From NCBI GenBank assembly GCA_910583775.1, contig CAJTYD010000051.1:1-23704 (forward strand): a DNA stretch of 23,704 nucleotides. The letters are read 5' to 3'. The first letter of the stretch is position 1, and each line of letters starts with the position of its first letter. A program made the translations under genes and the position numbers. Below the pieces are notes generated by a model. The model ran no database searches and was not told the origin of the DNA. It saw nothing but the letters and a program-made list of their open reading frames with translations. This DNA is from an uncultured Muribaculaceae bacterium. Its GTDB lineage: Bacteria; Bacteroidota; Bacteroidia; Bacteroidales; Muribaculaceae. Below are positions 1-7,638 of this stretch, one piece after another.

Positions 1-124
1 AGGAAGTGGCAATACGTTTGTCGAGGAAACCTTTGGCATCCTCGACAAGAAAATTGTTCAAATCTTCGTCGCCGCAATCAAATCCGTCAAGCCCGGTTTC
101 CGGCGTAAGTCTTACAAGTTTCAT
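1..124 (-). CDS. GNAT-family N-acetyltransferase, N-terminal fragment (runs off the window)
   Basis: The gene starts with ATG at 124 and continues past position 1, so only about 41 residues are visible. They read MKLVRLTPETGLDGFDCGDE, then DLNNFLVEDAKGF and so on. The FDCGDEDLNNFL block is typical of the N-terminus of small GNAT acetyltransferases that many bacteria carry as the second gene of a toxin-antitoxin-like pair; such toxins acetylate aminoacyl-tRNA using acetyl-CoA. The acetyl-CoA binding loop would lie outside the window and cannot be checked. It starts 3 bases after the stop of the 56-residue gene upstream, so the two are almost certainly co-transcribed. The family call is from recall of the N-terminal motif. 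The toxin role is inference; it could also be an ordinary metabolic acetyltransferase. Confidence 0.7.
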   Translation of the reverse strand, partial: MKLVRLTPETGLDGFDCGDEDLNNFLVEDAKGFLDKRIATS

Positions 125-127
125 CTT

Positions 128-298
128 TTACAAGCAGATGGTGATGTATTCCTTTGCTTTCTCGACCGCCTCTTTAAGTTTTCTTGAATTCTCGGCGCGC
201 TGCTCCTTGGTCAGACTCTCAACTTCCATTCTGAGTTTCTCAAAACGGATTGCGTCTTCGCCTGTCAAAACCGGGGTTTCCGCTATTGGTCGTGCCAT
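128..298 (-). CDS. Small charged protein (56 aa), probable partner/antitoxin of the GNAT gene
   Basis: This ORF begins MARPIAETPVLTGEDAIRFE and continues with a Lys/Glu-rich helical tail ending KEYITICL. It has no membrane segment. Small proteins starting MARPI-ETPVLTG are, as I recall, common in Bacteroidetes directly upstream of short toxin-like genes, including GNAT proteins. It is not recognisably a DUF1778/ribbon-helix-helix antitoxin. The GNAT start follows its TAA stop after 3 bases. The start at 298 fits an exact promoter -7 element at 328-335, giving a leader of roughly 25 nt. That it is an antitoxin is inference from gene order and size. It is too short for many gene callers. Confidence 0.7.
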   Translation of the reverse strand: MARPIAETPVLTGEDAIRFEKLRMEVESLTKEQRAENSRKLKEAVEKAKEYITICL

Positions 299-327
299 AA
301 TCTTGTCTCTTGTTATTAACTGGATTA

Positions 328-335
328 CAAAGGTA
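328..335 (-). promoter_or_regulatory. Promoter -7 element for the small protein-GNAT pair
   Basis: On the minus strand this reads TACCTTTG, an exact match to the Bacteroidetes TAnnTTTG element. It lies 29 bases before the ATG at 298. No clear TTTG lies 20 bases further upstream, so the -33 half is weak or absent. The rest of 336-472 holds no other gene that I can support. Confidence 0.5.
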
Positions 336-472
336 CAACAATTTTATGATACTTTGGGCTTAGCCTGTGATTTTTATTCCGATTTTTTCCGATGTATTTC
401 TATATTGATTACGTTCCTTGCTGTGATTTCACACGGGTTTTATCGCGGTGTGTAATTCGACTAAAAACGCTA

Positions 473-1834
473 TTATTTCTTGCGGCAGACGACATAGAGG
501 GGGAGGTAGGTGAGGGTTTTGAGATTGCGGAGGGATAACGGATTGATGCCGGAAGAGGGGGAGGAACCGGCGACGCCGGTATATTTGAGATGCATCATGG
601 CGTCACGGGAGGTGCCGAATTCAAGTTTGATTCTTTCAGCGGATATTTCGATATCCTTGAAATCCTCGTCCAGCCACCTACGCAATGTCTCCGCAGGGTG
701 ATACAGAAGGGGGGAGGGGCGCAGTGTGTCGAGCTCTTCAAGATTGCCGGGGAGGAAAGTGGAGAATGCGAGTATTCCGTCCGAACGCAACGTTTTGCTG
801 CAATTCTTCAGGAAAAGCCGCAGATCGGAAAACCATTGAACGGTGGATGCCGATACGATAAGATCGTATTTCTCTTCACATTCCTTTATCCATTCTTCGG
901 CATCACCGGATATATATTTTTCCTCCGGCGCTATTCCGAATATCCCGGGGATGGCAAGATCGACAAAGTGGGCTTCCGCAGGACTCAGCGCTTCTCCTAA
1001 TTTCTTAGACAGAAATCCGGAACCGCATCCCACTTCGAGAATTTTCTTTCCCGACTCGGGATTCAGACTCAATAGCCGTTCCATCAACCTGGAAGCAATC
1101 TTATGCTGGGCAAAGGCATATTTATCGTAGGTAGAGGAATTGGCTTCCGCAAATTTCTTTCCTACGATCTCCGGATCAGGCAAAAGCGTATCGACCATAG
1201 CTGCGAGGTCCACATAGTGGTCGGCCGAATCGAGAATACTTACAGGTACATTTCTTTTCGCCCAGGCCGTCTTCATGTTCGCAGCCGGGAAAATTCTGTC
1301 GTCCAGGGATATGAAAGCACGGTTCCAATTCAGACCCTTCCGCGATTTCTCTTCGGACTTTGCTAAATCGTATATTCTGAAAAGTTCTTCCTGAAGATGC
1401 CCTACAGTTTCATCGGAGAAATCGTCGTTGAATTTTTCTTTAAAGACTTTCGATGAACCGGCCATCCTTTTCCGGAATTTTATTAAATTCTGTCGGCTCA
1501 GATTCTCGGCCGTGGCTTTGAAGATATTATCGGGAATCCCGTATTCATCGCTTACCGGATCGGGCGTGCCGTTGACGGCTATAGCCGCGGCTACTTCCGA
1601 ATCGCTGAGAGTGATATCGGCGGCAAAAACACCCAACGACCATGCAAAAAGCCAGACGGTATCATATCCGGCAAGCAGCTCGTGTGTAAACTCCGGTTCT
1701 GTATAGTCATAGACGACAAGGACATCCCATCCTTTGCGGCAGATGTCGGAATAGAACTGCGGTTTGGTGCTCCATCCCGCGAAAATGAGGATAAGTTTCG
1801 AGGAAGAGGTATGTCGTAGGAATTCCGCCTTCAT
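473..1834 (-). CDS. bioG/bioC: Fused pimeloyl-ACP methyl ester esterase (BioG) - malonyl-ACP O-methyltransferase (BioC)
   Basis: A 453-residue two-domain protein. Residues 1 to about 220 match BioG (DUF452 alpha/beta hydrolase). The nucleophile elbow is AWSLG with Ser66, an acid sits in LDDR (Asp178/179) and His206 is in DSADHY. Residues from about 225 to the end are a class I SAM methyltransferase of the BioC type, with motif I ILEVGCGSG at 265-273 and STVQWF at 330-335. BioC methylates malonyl-ACP so that fatty-acid synthesis can build the pimeloyl chain; BioG cuts the ester to stop elongation. One polypeptide therefore carries the opening and closing steps. It follows bioF by 12 bases, last in a bioA-bioF-bioG/C operon. 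The fusion is known from Bacteroidetes. No frame disruption is seen. Confidence 0.93.
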   Translation of the reverse strand: MKAEFLRHTSSSKLILIFAGWSTKPQFYSDICRKGWDVLVVYDYTEPEFTHELLAGYDTVWLFAWSLGVFAADITLSDSEVAAAIAVNGTPDPVSDEYGIPDNIFKATAENLSRQNLIKFRKRMAGSSKVFKEKFNDDFSDETVGHLQEELFRIYDLAKSEEKSRKGLNWNRAFISLDDRIFPAANMKTAWAKRNVPVSILDSADHYVDLAAMVDTLLPDPEIVGKKFAEANSSTYDKYAFAQHKIASRLMERLLSLNPESGKKILEVGCGSGFLSKKLGEALSPAEAHFVDLAIPGIFGIAPEEKYISGDAEEWIKECEEKYDLIVSASTVQWFSDLRLFLKNCSKTLRSDGILAFSTFLPGNLEELDTLRPSPLLYHPAETLRRWLDEDFKDIEISAERIKLEFGTSRDAMMHLKYTGVAGSSPSSGINPLSLRNLKTLTYLPLYVVCRKK

Positions 1835-1846
1835 TGATGTCTGTGT

Positions 1847-3010
1847 CTATATTTTCTTGAATGATTCAGCGATTATATCTGTTATTCTGTCGATATCTTC
1901 TCCTGTCAGTCCGGCGTTGAGCGAGAATCTGATTCTCTCACCTCCCGGCGGAACGGTCGGCCGACGTATCGCCGGAGCGATGATGCCTTGATCTCTGAGC
2001 TTTGAAGACATTTCCAATGTGTCTCTGTTGTTGCCTATGACAAAAGGAATAATCTGAGAATCCGAAACATTCGGCATCCCTGTGATGGCGGATATCCTGT
2101 CTCTGAAACGTCTGGAAATTTTGCGGAGGTGCATTCTTTCATCATTCATCTCCGTGATACGGGAGATGATGAAGAGACTCCAGGCGCAGTTGACGGGCGG
2201 AAGAGCCGTGGAGAAGATGAAGCTTCTCGCGCAGTTGATGAGAAAATCCCGAATCAGTGGCGATACAACGACGAACGCTCCCGAGGATGACGCGGCCTTT
2301 CCAAGGGTGCCTACAAGAATGTCGATATCCTTTATCAAGCTTAATTCTTCCGCAAGGCCGAGTCCACGCTTGCCGAAGACGCCGAAAGCATGGGCTTCGT
2401 CGACATAGAGCATTACGTTGGGATACTTTTTCTTAAGTTCCACAAGTTTCGGAAGCGGGGAGATGTCGCCGTCCATGCTGTAGACCGATTCCACGACGAT
2501 TATGACTCTCTCGTAAGAGGCGGCATGTATTTCAAGAGCCTTTTCAAGCGAACGGAGGTCGTTATGCTTCCAGCGTCTGAATTCCGCGTTGCCTATCGCG
2601 AGCCCGTCGATAATGGAGGCGTGGACGAGTTTGTCGCAAAGGAAAAGAGTTGACGGAATATTCAATGCGGATATCGCTCCGGTGTTGGCATGATAGCCTG
2701 AATTGAAGAGCAGCGCAGGTCTGCCGTATAATTCCGACAGGAGGTTTTCGAGAGCGTCGTGATATTCCTGATTGCCGGAAAGCAGGCGTGAGGCGGAAGA
2801 GGAGAATGACGCGTCGGGAAAGCTCTTCATAAATTCTTTCCGAAGTTCATCATGACGGTTTGCCAAGCCTAAATAATCGTTCGCCCCGAGGTCAAAGACC
2901 GACCGCGGATCGTAAGCCGGGGGGATAACGCGGAAACGATTCTCCTGGCGGAATCCTTCAAGAATCCTGCAATATCCCTCTTCGGGCGAGACAATACTTT
3001 TATCTGCCAT
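1847..3010 (-). CDS. bioF: 8-amino-7-oxononanoate synthase
   Basis: A PLP-dependent enzyme that condenses pimeloyl-ACP with L-alanine, releasing CO2, in biotin synthesis. The protein starting MADKSIVSPEEGYCRILEG has 387 residues, usual for BioF. The PLP lysine is Lys238 in GTLGKAASSSGAF, the PLP-ring aspartate is Asp204 in YVDEAHAFG with His207 after it, and FNSGYHANTGAIS is the phosphate-binding region. I chose the ATG at 3010 rather than the in-frame ATG at 3043, because the longer form adds 11 residues (MTLCSTLSRKC) unlike the family and overlaps bioA by 44 bases instead of 11. It sits between bioA and bioG/C and is translationally coupled to bioA. Confidence 0.94.
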   Translation of the reverse strand: MADKSIVSPEEGYCRILEGFRQENRFRVIPPAYDPRSVFDLGANDYLGLANRHDELRKEFMKSFPDASFSSSASRLLSGNQEYHDALENLLSELYGRPALLFNSGYHANTGAISALNIPSTLFLCDKLVHASIIDGLAIGNAEFRRWKHNDLRSLEKALEIHAASYERVIIVVESVYSMDGDISPLPKLVELKKKYPNVMLYVDEAHAFGVFGKRGLGLAEELSLIKDIDILVGTLGKAASSSGAFVVVSPLIRDFLINCARSFIFSTALPPVNCAWSLFIISRITEMNDERMHLRKISRRFRDRISAITGMPNVSDSQIIPFVIGNNRDTLEMSSKLRDQGIIAPAIRRPTVPPGGERIRFSLNAGLTGEDIDRITDIIAESFKKI

Positions 3011-4301
3011 ACATTTTCTCGATAATGTTGAGCAAAGCGTCACAGAGTTTGTTAAGCTGCCGGTCGGTTATGGCCATATACGGAGGCATGATATAGGCGT
3101 TCTTGCCGAATGGTCTTATCCAAACGCCCTCTTCGATGCAATGTTTCTGGAATTCGGCTGTGTCGACATTCTCTTTCATCTCGATCACTCCGATTCCGCC
3201 GAGCACCCTCACTTCCTTCACGCTCTTCCATGATGATGCGACCGAAAGACGATCGCGCATGATCGATTCGATCTCTCCGATCCTTTTCTGCCATTCGGAA
3301 TTGAGAAGCAGACGCGTTGAAGCTATGGCTACGGCGCAGGCGAGTGGATTGCCCATAAACGTAGGGCCGTGCATCATCACTCCGGACTGCGATTCGGAAA
3401 TCCTGCGGGCTATGTCGCGGTTTGTGGCGACGGCGGAAAATGTCATGAAGCCGCCGGTGATCGACTTGCCGATAAGCATGATGTCTGGTTCGACGCCGGC
3501 ATGTTCCCAGGCGAAGAGTCTCCCTGTTCGTCCGAATCCTGTTGCTATCTCGTCGAAAATGAGGATCACGTTGTTCTCGTCGCATACCTTGCGGAGCTCA
3601 ACAAGATATTGAGGATGATAGAATCTCATTCCTCCCGCGCCCTGAACGATGGGCTCGAGAATCACTCCGGCGAGGGAATCTCTGTTTTCCTCGATTATTT
3701 TCCGCATCGGCTCGAAATCCGCAGGATCCCATTCGTCATAAAATCCGCATTTTGGGGAGGGCGCGAAGAATCTGACGGGGAGAGCCGGGCCGAAAGCACC
3801 GTGCATTCCGGTGACGGGATCGCATACCGACATGGCGTTCCATGTGTCGCCGTGATATCCGGAGCGGATGGTGGCGAAGTTAGTCTTCTTCGGGTCGTCG
3901 CAAGCCTGCACGGCCATCTTCATGGCCACCTCTGTCGCCACCGAGCCGGAATCGGCATAGAAGATATAATTCATCGACGGCGGAAGAATCTTGAGGAGAA
4001 GCTTGCCTAAGTCGACGGCAGGCTGATGGGTGAGACCGCCGAACATCACGTGCGACATTTTGTCGATCTGTAGCTTGGCGGCTTCAATAAGCACTGGATG
4101 GCTGTATCCGTGAATGACGCACCACCATGACGACATTCCGTCGATAAGCTCGGTGCCGTCGGAAAGAGTGATGACGGCGCCTTTGGCGTGGTCTACTTTA
4201 TATGTCGGAAGAGGAGTCTCCGTGGATGTATAGGGATGCCAGAGATGGTCGCGGTCGAAAGGATCGCATAAAGGAGAGATATTATGAATAGACTCATCCA
4301 T
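3000..4301 (-). CDS. bioA: Adenosylmethionine-8-amino-7-oxononanoate aminotransferase
   Basis: A class III PLP aminotransferase that transfers the amino group of SAM to 8-amino-7-oxononanoate, giving 7,8-diaminononanoate. The chosen product has 433 residues and begins MDESIHNISPLCDPFDRDHL. WHPYTS at 21-26 and GMSSWWCVIHGYSHP at about 55-69 are BioA signatures, and FADSGS-like YADSGSVATEVAMKMA follows. Asp250 is in FDEIATGFGRTG and the PLP lysine is Lys279 in LIGKSITGG. An upstream in-frame ATG at 4373 would add 24 residues that overlap the promoter, so I rejected it. It is first in the bioA-bioF-bioG/C operon, and its stop codon lies inside the start region of bioF. Confidence 0.95.
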   Translation of the reverse strand: MDESIHNISPLCDPFDRDHLWHPYTSTETPLPTYKVDHAKGAVITLSDGTELIDGMSSWWCVIHGYSHPVLIEAAKLQIDKMSHVMFGGLTHQPAVDLGKLLLKILPPSMNYIFYADSGSVATEVAMKMAVQACDDPKKTNFATIRSGYHGDTWNAMSVCDPVTGMHGAFGPALPVRFFAPSPKCGFYDEWDPADFEPMRKIIEENRDSLAGVILEPIVQGAGGMRFYHPQYLVELRKVCDENNVILIFDEIATGFGRTGRLFAWEHAGVEPDIMLIGKSITGGFMTFSAVATNRDIARRISESQSGVMMHGPTFMGNPLACAVAIASTRLLLNSEWQKRIGEIESIMRDRLSVASSWKSVKEVRVLGGIGVIEMKENVDTAEFQKHCIEEGVWIRPFGKNAYIMPPYMAITDRQLNKLCDALLNIIEKMYGR

Positions 4302-4342
4302 TATATCATGCTTTTTGTTAGAATCAGTTAAATACTTTATTG

Positions 4343-4373
4343 CAAAATTAAGCAAATAGATTGAATTTATCAA
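4343..4373 (-). promoter_or_regulatory. Promoter of the bioA-bioF-bioG/C operon
   Basis: On the minus strand TTG (4371-4373) is followed after exactly 20 bases by TAATTTTG (4343-4350), which matches the Bacteroidetes -33/-7 pattern. The start of transcription would be near 4336, leaving a leader of about 35 nt before the ATG at 4301. Confidence 0.65.
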
Positions 4374-4375
4374 TC
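4359..4375. promoter_or_regulatory. Inverted repeat overlapping the bioA promoter, candidate operator
   Basis: GATTGA (4359-4364) and TCAATC (4370-4375) form perfect 6-bp arms around the 5-base spacer ATTTA. The repeat covers the -33 trinucleotide and part of the promoter spacer, where a bound repressor would block RNA polymerase. No equivalent inverted repeat is visible upstream of bioD. It does not match the longer TTGTAAAC-type BirA operator known from other bacteria. The regulator is unknown. Confidence 0.35.
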
Positions 4376-4390
4376 AAACGGGGTCTTCAA

Positions 4391-6856
4391 TCATACGGGA
4401 TCTACATCATAATATATGACGGATGTTTTTATGTCATGGATGTTGGCTGTCGAAGCGTGAACCTGACGAAGAAGATCCTTCACTTTCTTCATAGAGGCTC
4501 CTGTCTCCACCTTCAGCATGATTGACTGCAGATACCATAGGGCCACACGGCTCACAAACGGTTTCTCCGGCCCCAGCACTCTTTCTCCGAAAACTTCCTT
4601 CAGCTTTTTTGTGAGTATTACGGCCGCGCGGTCGACCGTTACGGAATCCTTGTTCTTCAGATAAATGTTGATGATACGGAAGAAAGGAGGGTATTTGTAT
4701 ATCGACCTCTCTTCTATCTCTTCCTGATAAAATCCCAGATAATCATGCTCACGAACCTTTTTCAGCACCGGGCTGTCGGGCTTTGTCGTCTGGATGAACA
4801 CGTTTCCAAGTTCCTTTCTTCTTCCGGCTCTTCCGGCGACTTGCTCGAGCATGTTGAACGCTCTTTCGTTGCTTCTGAAATCCGGGAAATTGAGCAGAGT
4901 GTCGGCGTTTATCACTCCCACGACCTTCACCTTTTCAAAATCAAGGCCTTTGGATACCATCTGCGTGCCGACAAGAATATCGGTCTCATGGTTGGCGAAT
5001 TCCTCGATTATCTCCTGGTATGCGTCTTTGTTGCGGGTCGTGTCGAGGTCCATTCTCGCAACGCGGTATTCTCCGTATTCCTCATGGAGCTCTTCGGCCA
5101 CTCTTTCGGTGCCGTAGCCGTAAGTCTCGATGCTGTTCATGCCGCAGGCCGGACAAAGCCTCGGTACGGGCTGGGAAAAGCCGCAGTAATGGCAACGCAG
5201 CAAACCGGAATTCTTGTGATAGACGAGGGAGACATCGCAGTTATGGCACTTCGGGGTCCATCCGCACGATTCGCAGACAACGACAGGAGCGAAACCTCTT
5301 CTGTTCTGGAACATTATCGCCTGGTTCCCCTCTCTCAATGCTTTCGATGTAGCTTCCATAAGAGGCTCGGAAAGAATCCCTTTGTTGCGCTTCCGTTTCC
5401 TCTGGTCGCGCATGTCGACGATCTCGATTTCAGGGAGCATCGCCCCTTCAAACCTCTCGTTAAGCTCGACGAGTCCGTATTTGCCTTGCGAGGCTTTATA
5501 ATAGGTTTCGATAGATGGCGTGGCTGATCCGAGGAGCGTCCTGGCCCCATGCATTCCGGCAAGCATGATGGCGGCGTCTCTTGCATTGTAGCGGGGAGCC
5601 GGGTCATACTGCTTGAACGATGCCTCATGTTCTTCATCCACTATTACAAGCCCCAGGCGTGCGAAAGGCAGGAAAACCGATGAGCGGACGCCGAGAATCA
5701 GCAGCGGCTCGTTGGATTTGAGAAGCCTTTTCCAGACATCGACCCTTTCATTATCCGAGAACTTCGAATGATAGACAAGCAGACGGTTGCCGAAAACTTT
5801 GCGGAGACGGTCGGTGAGCTGAGTGGTGAGAGATATCTCGGGAACAAGATAGAGCACCTGGTTTCCCATTTCAAGAACGCGGGATATCAGATGGGTGTAT
5901 ATCTCGGTCTTTCCGCTTCCCGTCACGCCGCGCAGAAGCGTTATAGCCTTCTCCTTGAATGAGTCGAGAACGGATGACAACGCCTTGTCCTGGCCTGGGC
6001 TGAGTCTTGCAAGTTTGATCTTGCCGCCGGTGTCAGTGTCGTTAAAACGGTTCACTGATCTTTTTACTAATTTCAATATCCCTTTCTCTGTAAGGCCGCG
6101 AAGAACCGCCGGAGACGCTCCGGAAGCCTCGAGGAGCTTATCTTTTGTGACGGGAAGTATTTCCCGGTTCTGTCTCATCCAGCCTGAAAGATCGAGGAAT
6201 GCTATCAGCGTCTTCTCCTGCTGGCGTGATCTCGAGACCTTGTCGAAAATCTCATGCAGCGCGTCGTTGTCGTCGCGGGGTGCGTTAAGCTCGACAAACG
6301 TGATTTTCTTGGCCCTGTATTTTTCAACAACCTTCTCGCTTATTTCCAGAAGACCGGTGTCGAGAAGCGGATTGATGATTCTCGCCACATTCTTTATTTT
6401 CGTCTCCGACTCGATGTCAGAGATTTTCAGCCGTTTGTTTTCCTCAAGAAGCTGAACAACTATTTCCTGATACTCGGTGAGCCTGATTCCATCCGGCGAA
6501 TCAAAGTCTTCGTTGAGCGAAACGAACGTCTCGCTCTCCGGTTTCAATCCGGTTGGGACGGCGGCCTTGAAGACTTCTCCCACAGAGCACAGGTAATATT
6601 CCGCGATCCAGTTCCAGAATTTCAGCTGAGGGAATCTCACAAGTGGCGCCGGGTCAAGAAGCGCCATGATCTCCTTGACCTCATATCCCGTCGGTTTCTC
6701 GGAATGTATCACATATACGATTCCGGTGTAATATTTCTTTCTTCCGAACTGTACAAGCACCCTCGAGCCTATCTGGATCTCCTTTTGTATTTCTTCGGGA
6801 ATCAGGTAGGTGAAAGTGGAATAAAGAGGAAGCGGAAGTATTATTTCTGCGTACAT
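4391..6856 (-). CDS. priA: Primosomal protein N', replication-restart DNA helicase
   Basis: PriA recognises stalled or repaired forks and reloads the replicative helicase; it is a 3'-5' superfamily 2 helicase. The 821-residue protein starts MYAEIILPLPLYSTFTYLIP, the normal PriA DNA-binding beginning. Walker A is GVTGSGKT (310-317), the DEEH box is 407-410, and GSATPS is helicase motif III. The two-zinc cluster is complete, with Cys528, 531, 537, 540, 555, 558, 568 and 571. The C-terminal helicase lobe contains VGTQMVSKGLDFEKV and QVAGRAGRR. It ends 89 bases before bioA, which has its own promoter. An exact -7 element lies only 4 bases before the ATG, suggesting a leaderless or nearly leaderless mRNA. 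Confidence 0.97.
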   Translation of the reverse strand: MYAEIILPLPLYSTFTYLIPEEIQKEIQIGSRVLVQFGRKKYYTGIVYVIHSEKPTGYEVKEIMALLDPAPLVRFPQLKFWNWIAEYYLCSVGEVFKAAVPTGLKPESETFVSLNEDFDSPDGIRLTEYQEIVVQLLEENKRLKISDIESETKIKNVARIINPLLDTGLLEISEKVVEKYRAKKITFVELNAPRDDNDALHEIFDKVSRSRQQEKTLIAFLDLSGWMRQNREILPVTKDKLLEASGASPAVLRGLTEKGILKLVKRSVNRFNDTDTGGKIKLARLSPGQDKALSSVLDSFKEKAITLLRGVTGSGKTEIYTHLISRVLEMGNQVLYLVPEISLTTQLTDRLRKVFGNRLLVYHSKFSDNERVDVWKRLLKSNEPLLILGVRSSVFLPFARLGLVIVDEEHEASFKQYDPAPRYNARDAAIMLAGMHGARTLLGSATPSIETYYKASQGKYGLVELNERFEGAMLPEIEIVDMRDQRKRKRNKGILSEPLMEATSKALREGNQAIMFQNRRGFAPVVVCESCGWTPKCHNCDVSLVYHKNSGLLRCHYCGFSQPVPRLCPACGMNSIETYGYGTERVAEELHEEYGEYRVARMDLDTTRNKDAYQEIIEEFANHETDILVGTQMVSKGLDFEKVKVVGVINADTLLNFPDFRSNERAFNMLEQVAGRAGRRKELGNVFIQTTKPDSPVLKKVREHDYLGFYQEEIEERSIYKYPPFFRIINIYLKNKDSVTVDRAAVILTKKLKEVFGERVLGPEKPFVSRVALWYLQSIMLKVETGASMKKVKDLLRQVHASTANIHDIKTSVIYYDVDPV

Positions 6857-6860
6857 ACGG

Positions 6861-6868
6861 CAAAATTA
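6861..6868 (-). promoter_or_regulatory. Candidate -7 element immediately before priA
   Basis: The minus strand reads TAATTTTG, an exact TAnnTTTG match, and ends 4 bases before the priA ATG at 6856. Transcription would start at or within a few bases of the ATG. The -33 half is not recognisable at the usual distance, so this rests on one half-site in AT-rich DNA. Confidence 0.35.
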
Positions 6869-6891
6869 GTGATTAATTTTAAATATTTTGC

Positions 6892-6973
6892 TAAATTTGC
6901 ACTTTGGAAATGTCTACATCTGCATGAATTAAGTCTTTATTTCAGGAAATAATGTATAATCGGGAATGTAGAC
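6892..6973 (+). promoter_or_regulatory. Candidate promoter and structured 5' leader of the first beta-barrel gene
   Basis: TAAATTTG at 6892-6899 matches the -7 consensus; the -33 site is not clear. The region between it and the ATG at 7001 holds two nested inverted repeats. GTCTACAT (6912-6919) pairs with ATGTAGAC (6966-6973), and inside it TTATTTC (6937-6943) pairs with GAAATAA (6946-6952) around AG. An mRNA starting near 6906 would carry both as leader hairpins. Their function, if any, is unknown. Confidence 0.35.
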
Positions 6974-7000
6974 GAATTAAATAAATGAAATAAAAGTGTT

Positions 7001-7609
7001 ATGAAAAAAATTAAACACCTGATTATTGTAGCTTTGCTGGCAATGTTTGTCTGCGGAAGCGCGAATGCCGAATTCCGTTTCGGAGTCAAGGCCGGTTTGA
7101 ATGTCAATAAGCTTCATTTTAACGAGACAACGTTCGACGCCACCAACCGTGCGGGCTTCACTGTAGGAGCTATGACGGAATTTACTGTCCCTATCATCGG
7201 TATCGGTTTCGACCTTTCGGTGATGTATACCCGCATGAACAGCAAAGTCGATGAATTTCAGAACCAAGTCGTGGATGAGACTCTTGGAAAAGATTTCCTG
7301 GAGATTCCGTTGAACCTTAAATATAAGATCAACATCCCGGTCGTGGCTTCGATTATCAAGCCCATGATCTACACCGGCCCGACGATGGCGTTGAAGCTGA
7401 ACGGCGGCGAGGCGTTCAAATCGTTTAAGACGCGCACCGTGCAGATGGGCTGGAATGTCGGCGTTGGCGTCGAGCTTATCAAACATCTGCAGGTGAGCGG
7501 AGGTTATACTTTTGGTATCAACAATATAGCCAAGGAGTTCGCAAGCAATATCGGCAAAGTCAAGCTCCGCAACAATTACTGGACCGTGACTGCAGCCTGG
7601 CTGTTCTGA
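7001..7609 (+). CDS. Outer-membrane beta-barrel protein (PorT-like, OMP_b-brl_2 type), copy 1
   Basis: A 202-residue secreted protein. The first 23 residues, MKKIKHLIIVALLAMFVCGS then ANA, are a typical signal peptide; the mature part starts EFRFGVKAGLNVNKL. Alternating hydrophobic/polar strands with Gly and aromatic residues, and a C-terminal Phe (WTVTAAWLF), fit an eight-strand-sized outer-membrane barrel. The G-KAGLN opening is common in Bacteroidetes proteins of this family. The substrate or role is unknown. The next gene, 29 bases downstream, is a paralogue of identical length and matching ends, so this is a tandem duplication. It probably shares a transcript with the next gene. Confidence 0.82.
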   Translation: MKKIKHLIIVALLAMFVCGSANAEFRFGVKAGLNVNKLHFNETTFDATNRAGFTVGAMTEFTVPIIGIGFDLSVMYTRMNSKVDEFQNQVVDETLGKDFLEIPLNLKYKINIPVVASIIKPMIYTGPTMALKLNGGEAFKSFKTRTVQMGWNVGVGVELIKHLQVSGGYTFGINNIAKEFASNIGKVKLRNNYWTVTAAWLF

Positions 7610-7638
7610 TCAAGATTGATGATTAATTTGGGATTGAA

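Noticed and set aside
6..455. Open frame of 149 codons on the plus strand
   Set aside because: It lies antisense to the 56-residue gene and the GNAT start, has no ribosome site or family likeness, and the minus-strand genes explain the region with a promoter.
3011..3043. Longer BioF start at 3043
   Set aside because: The extra residues are unlike the family; ATG at 3010 gives a normal start with an 11-base overlap with bioA.
3103..3612. Long open frames antisense to bioA, priA, glyA and the nqr genes
   Set aside because: GC-rich codon patterns of the real genes leave open frames on the other strand; they show no family motifs and lie wholly inside confident genes.
4302..4373. 24-residue N-terminal extension of BioA from the ATG at 4373
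   Set aside because: It overlaps the -33/-7 promoter and a conserved BioA start follows at 4301.
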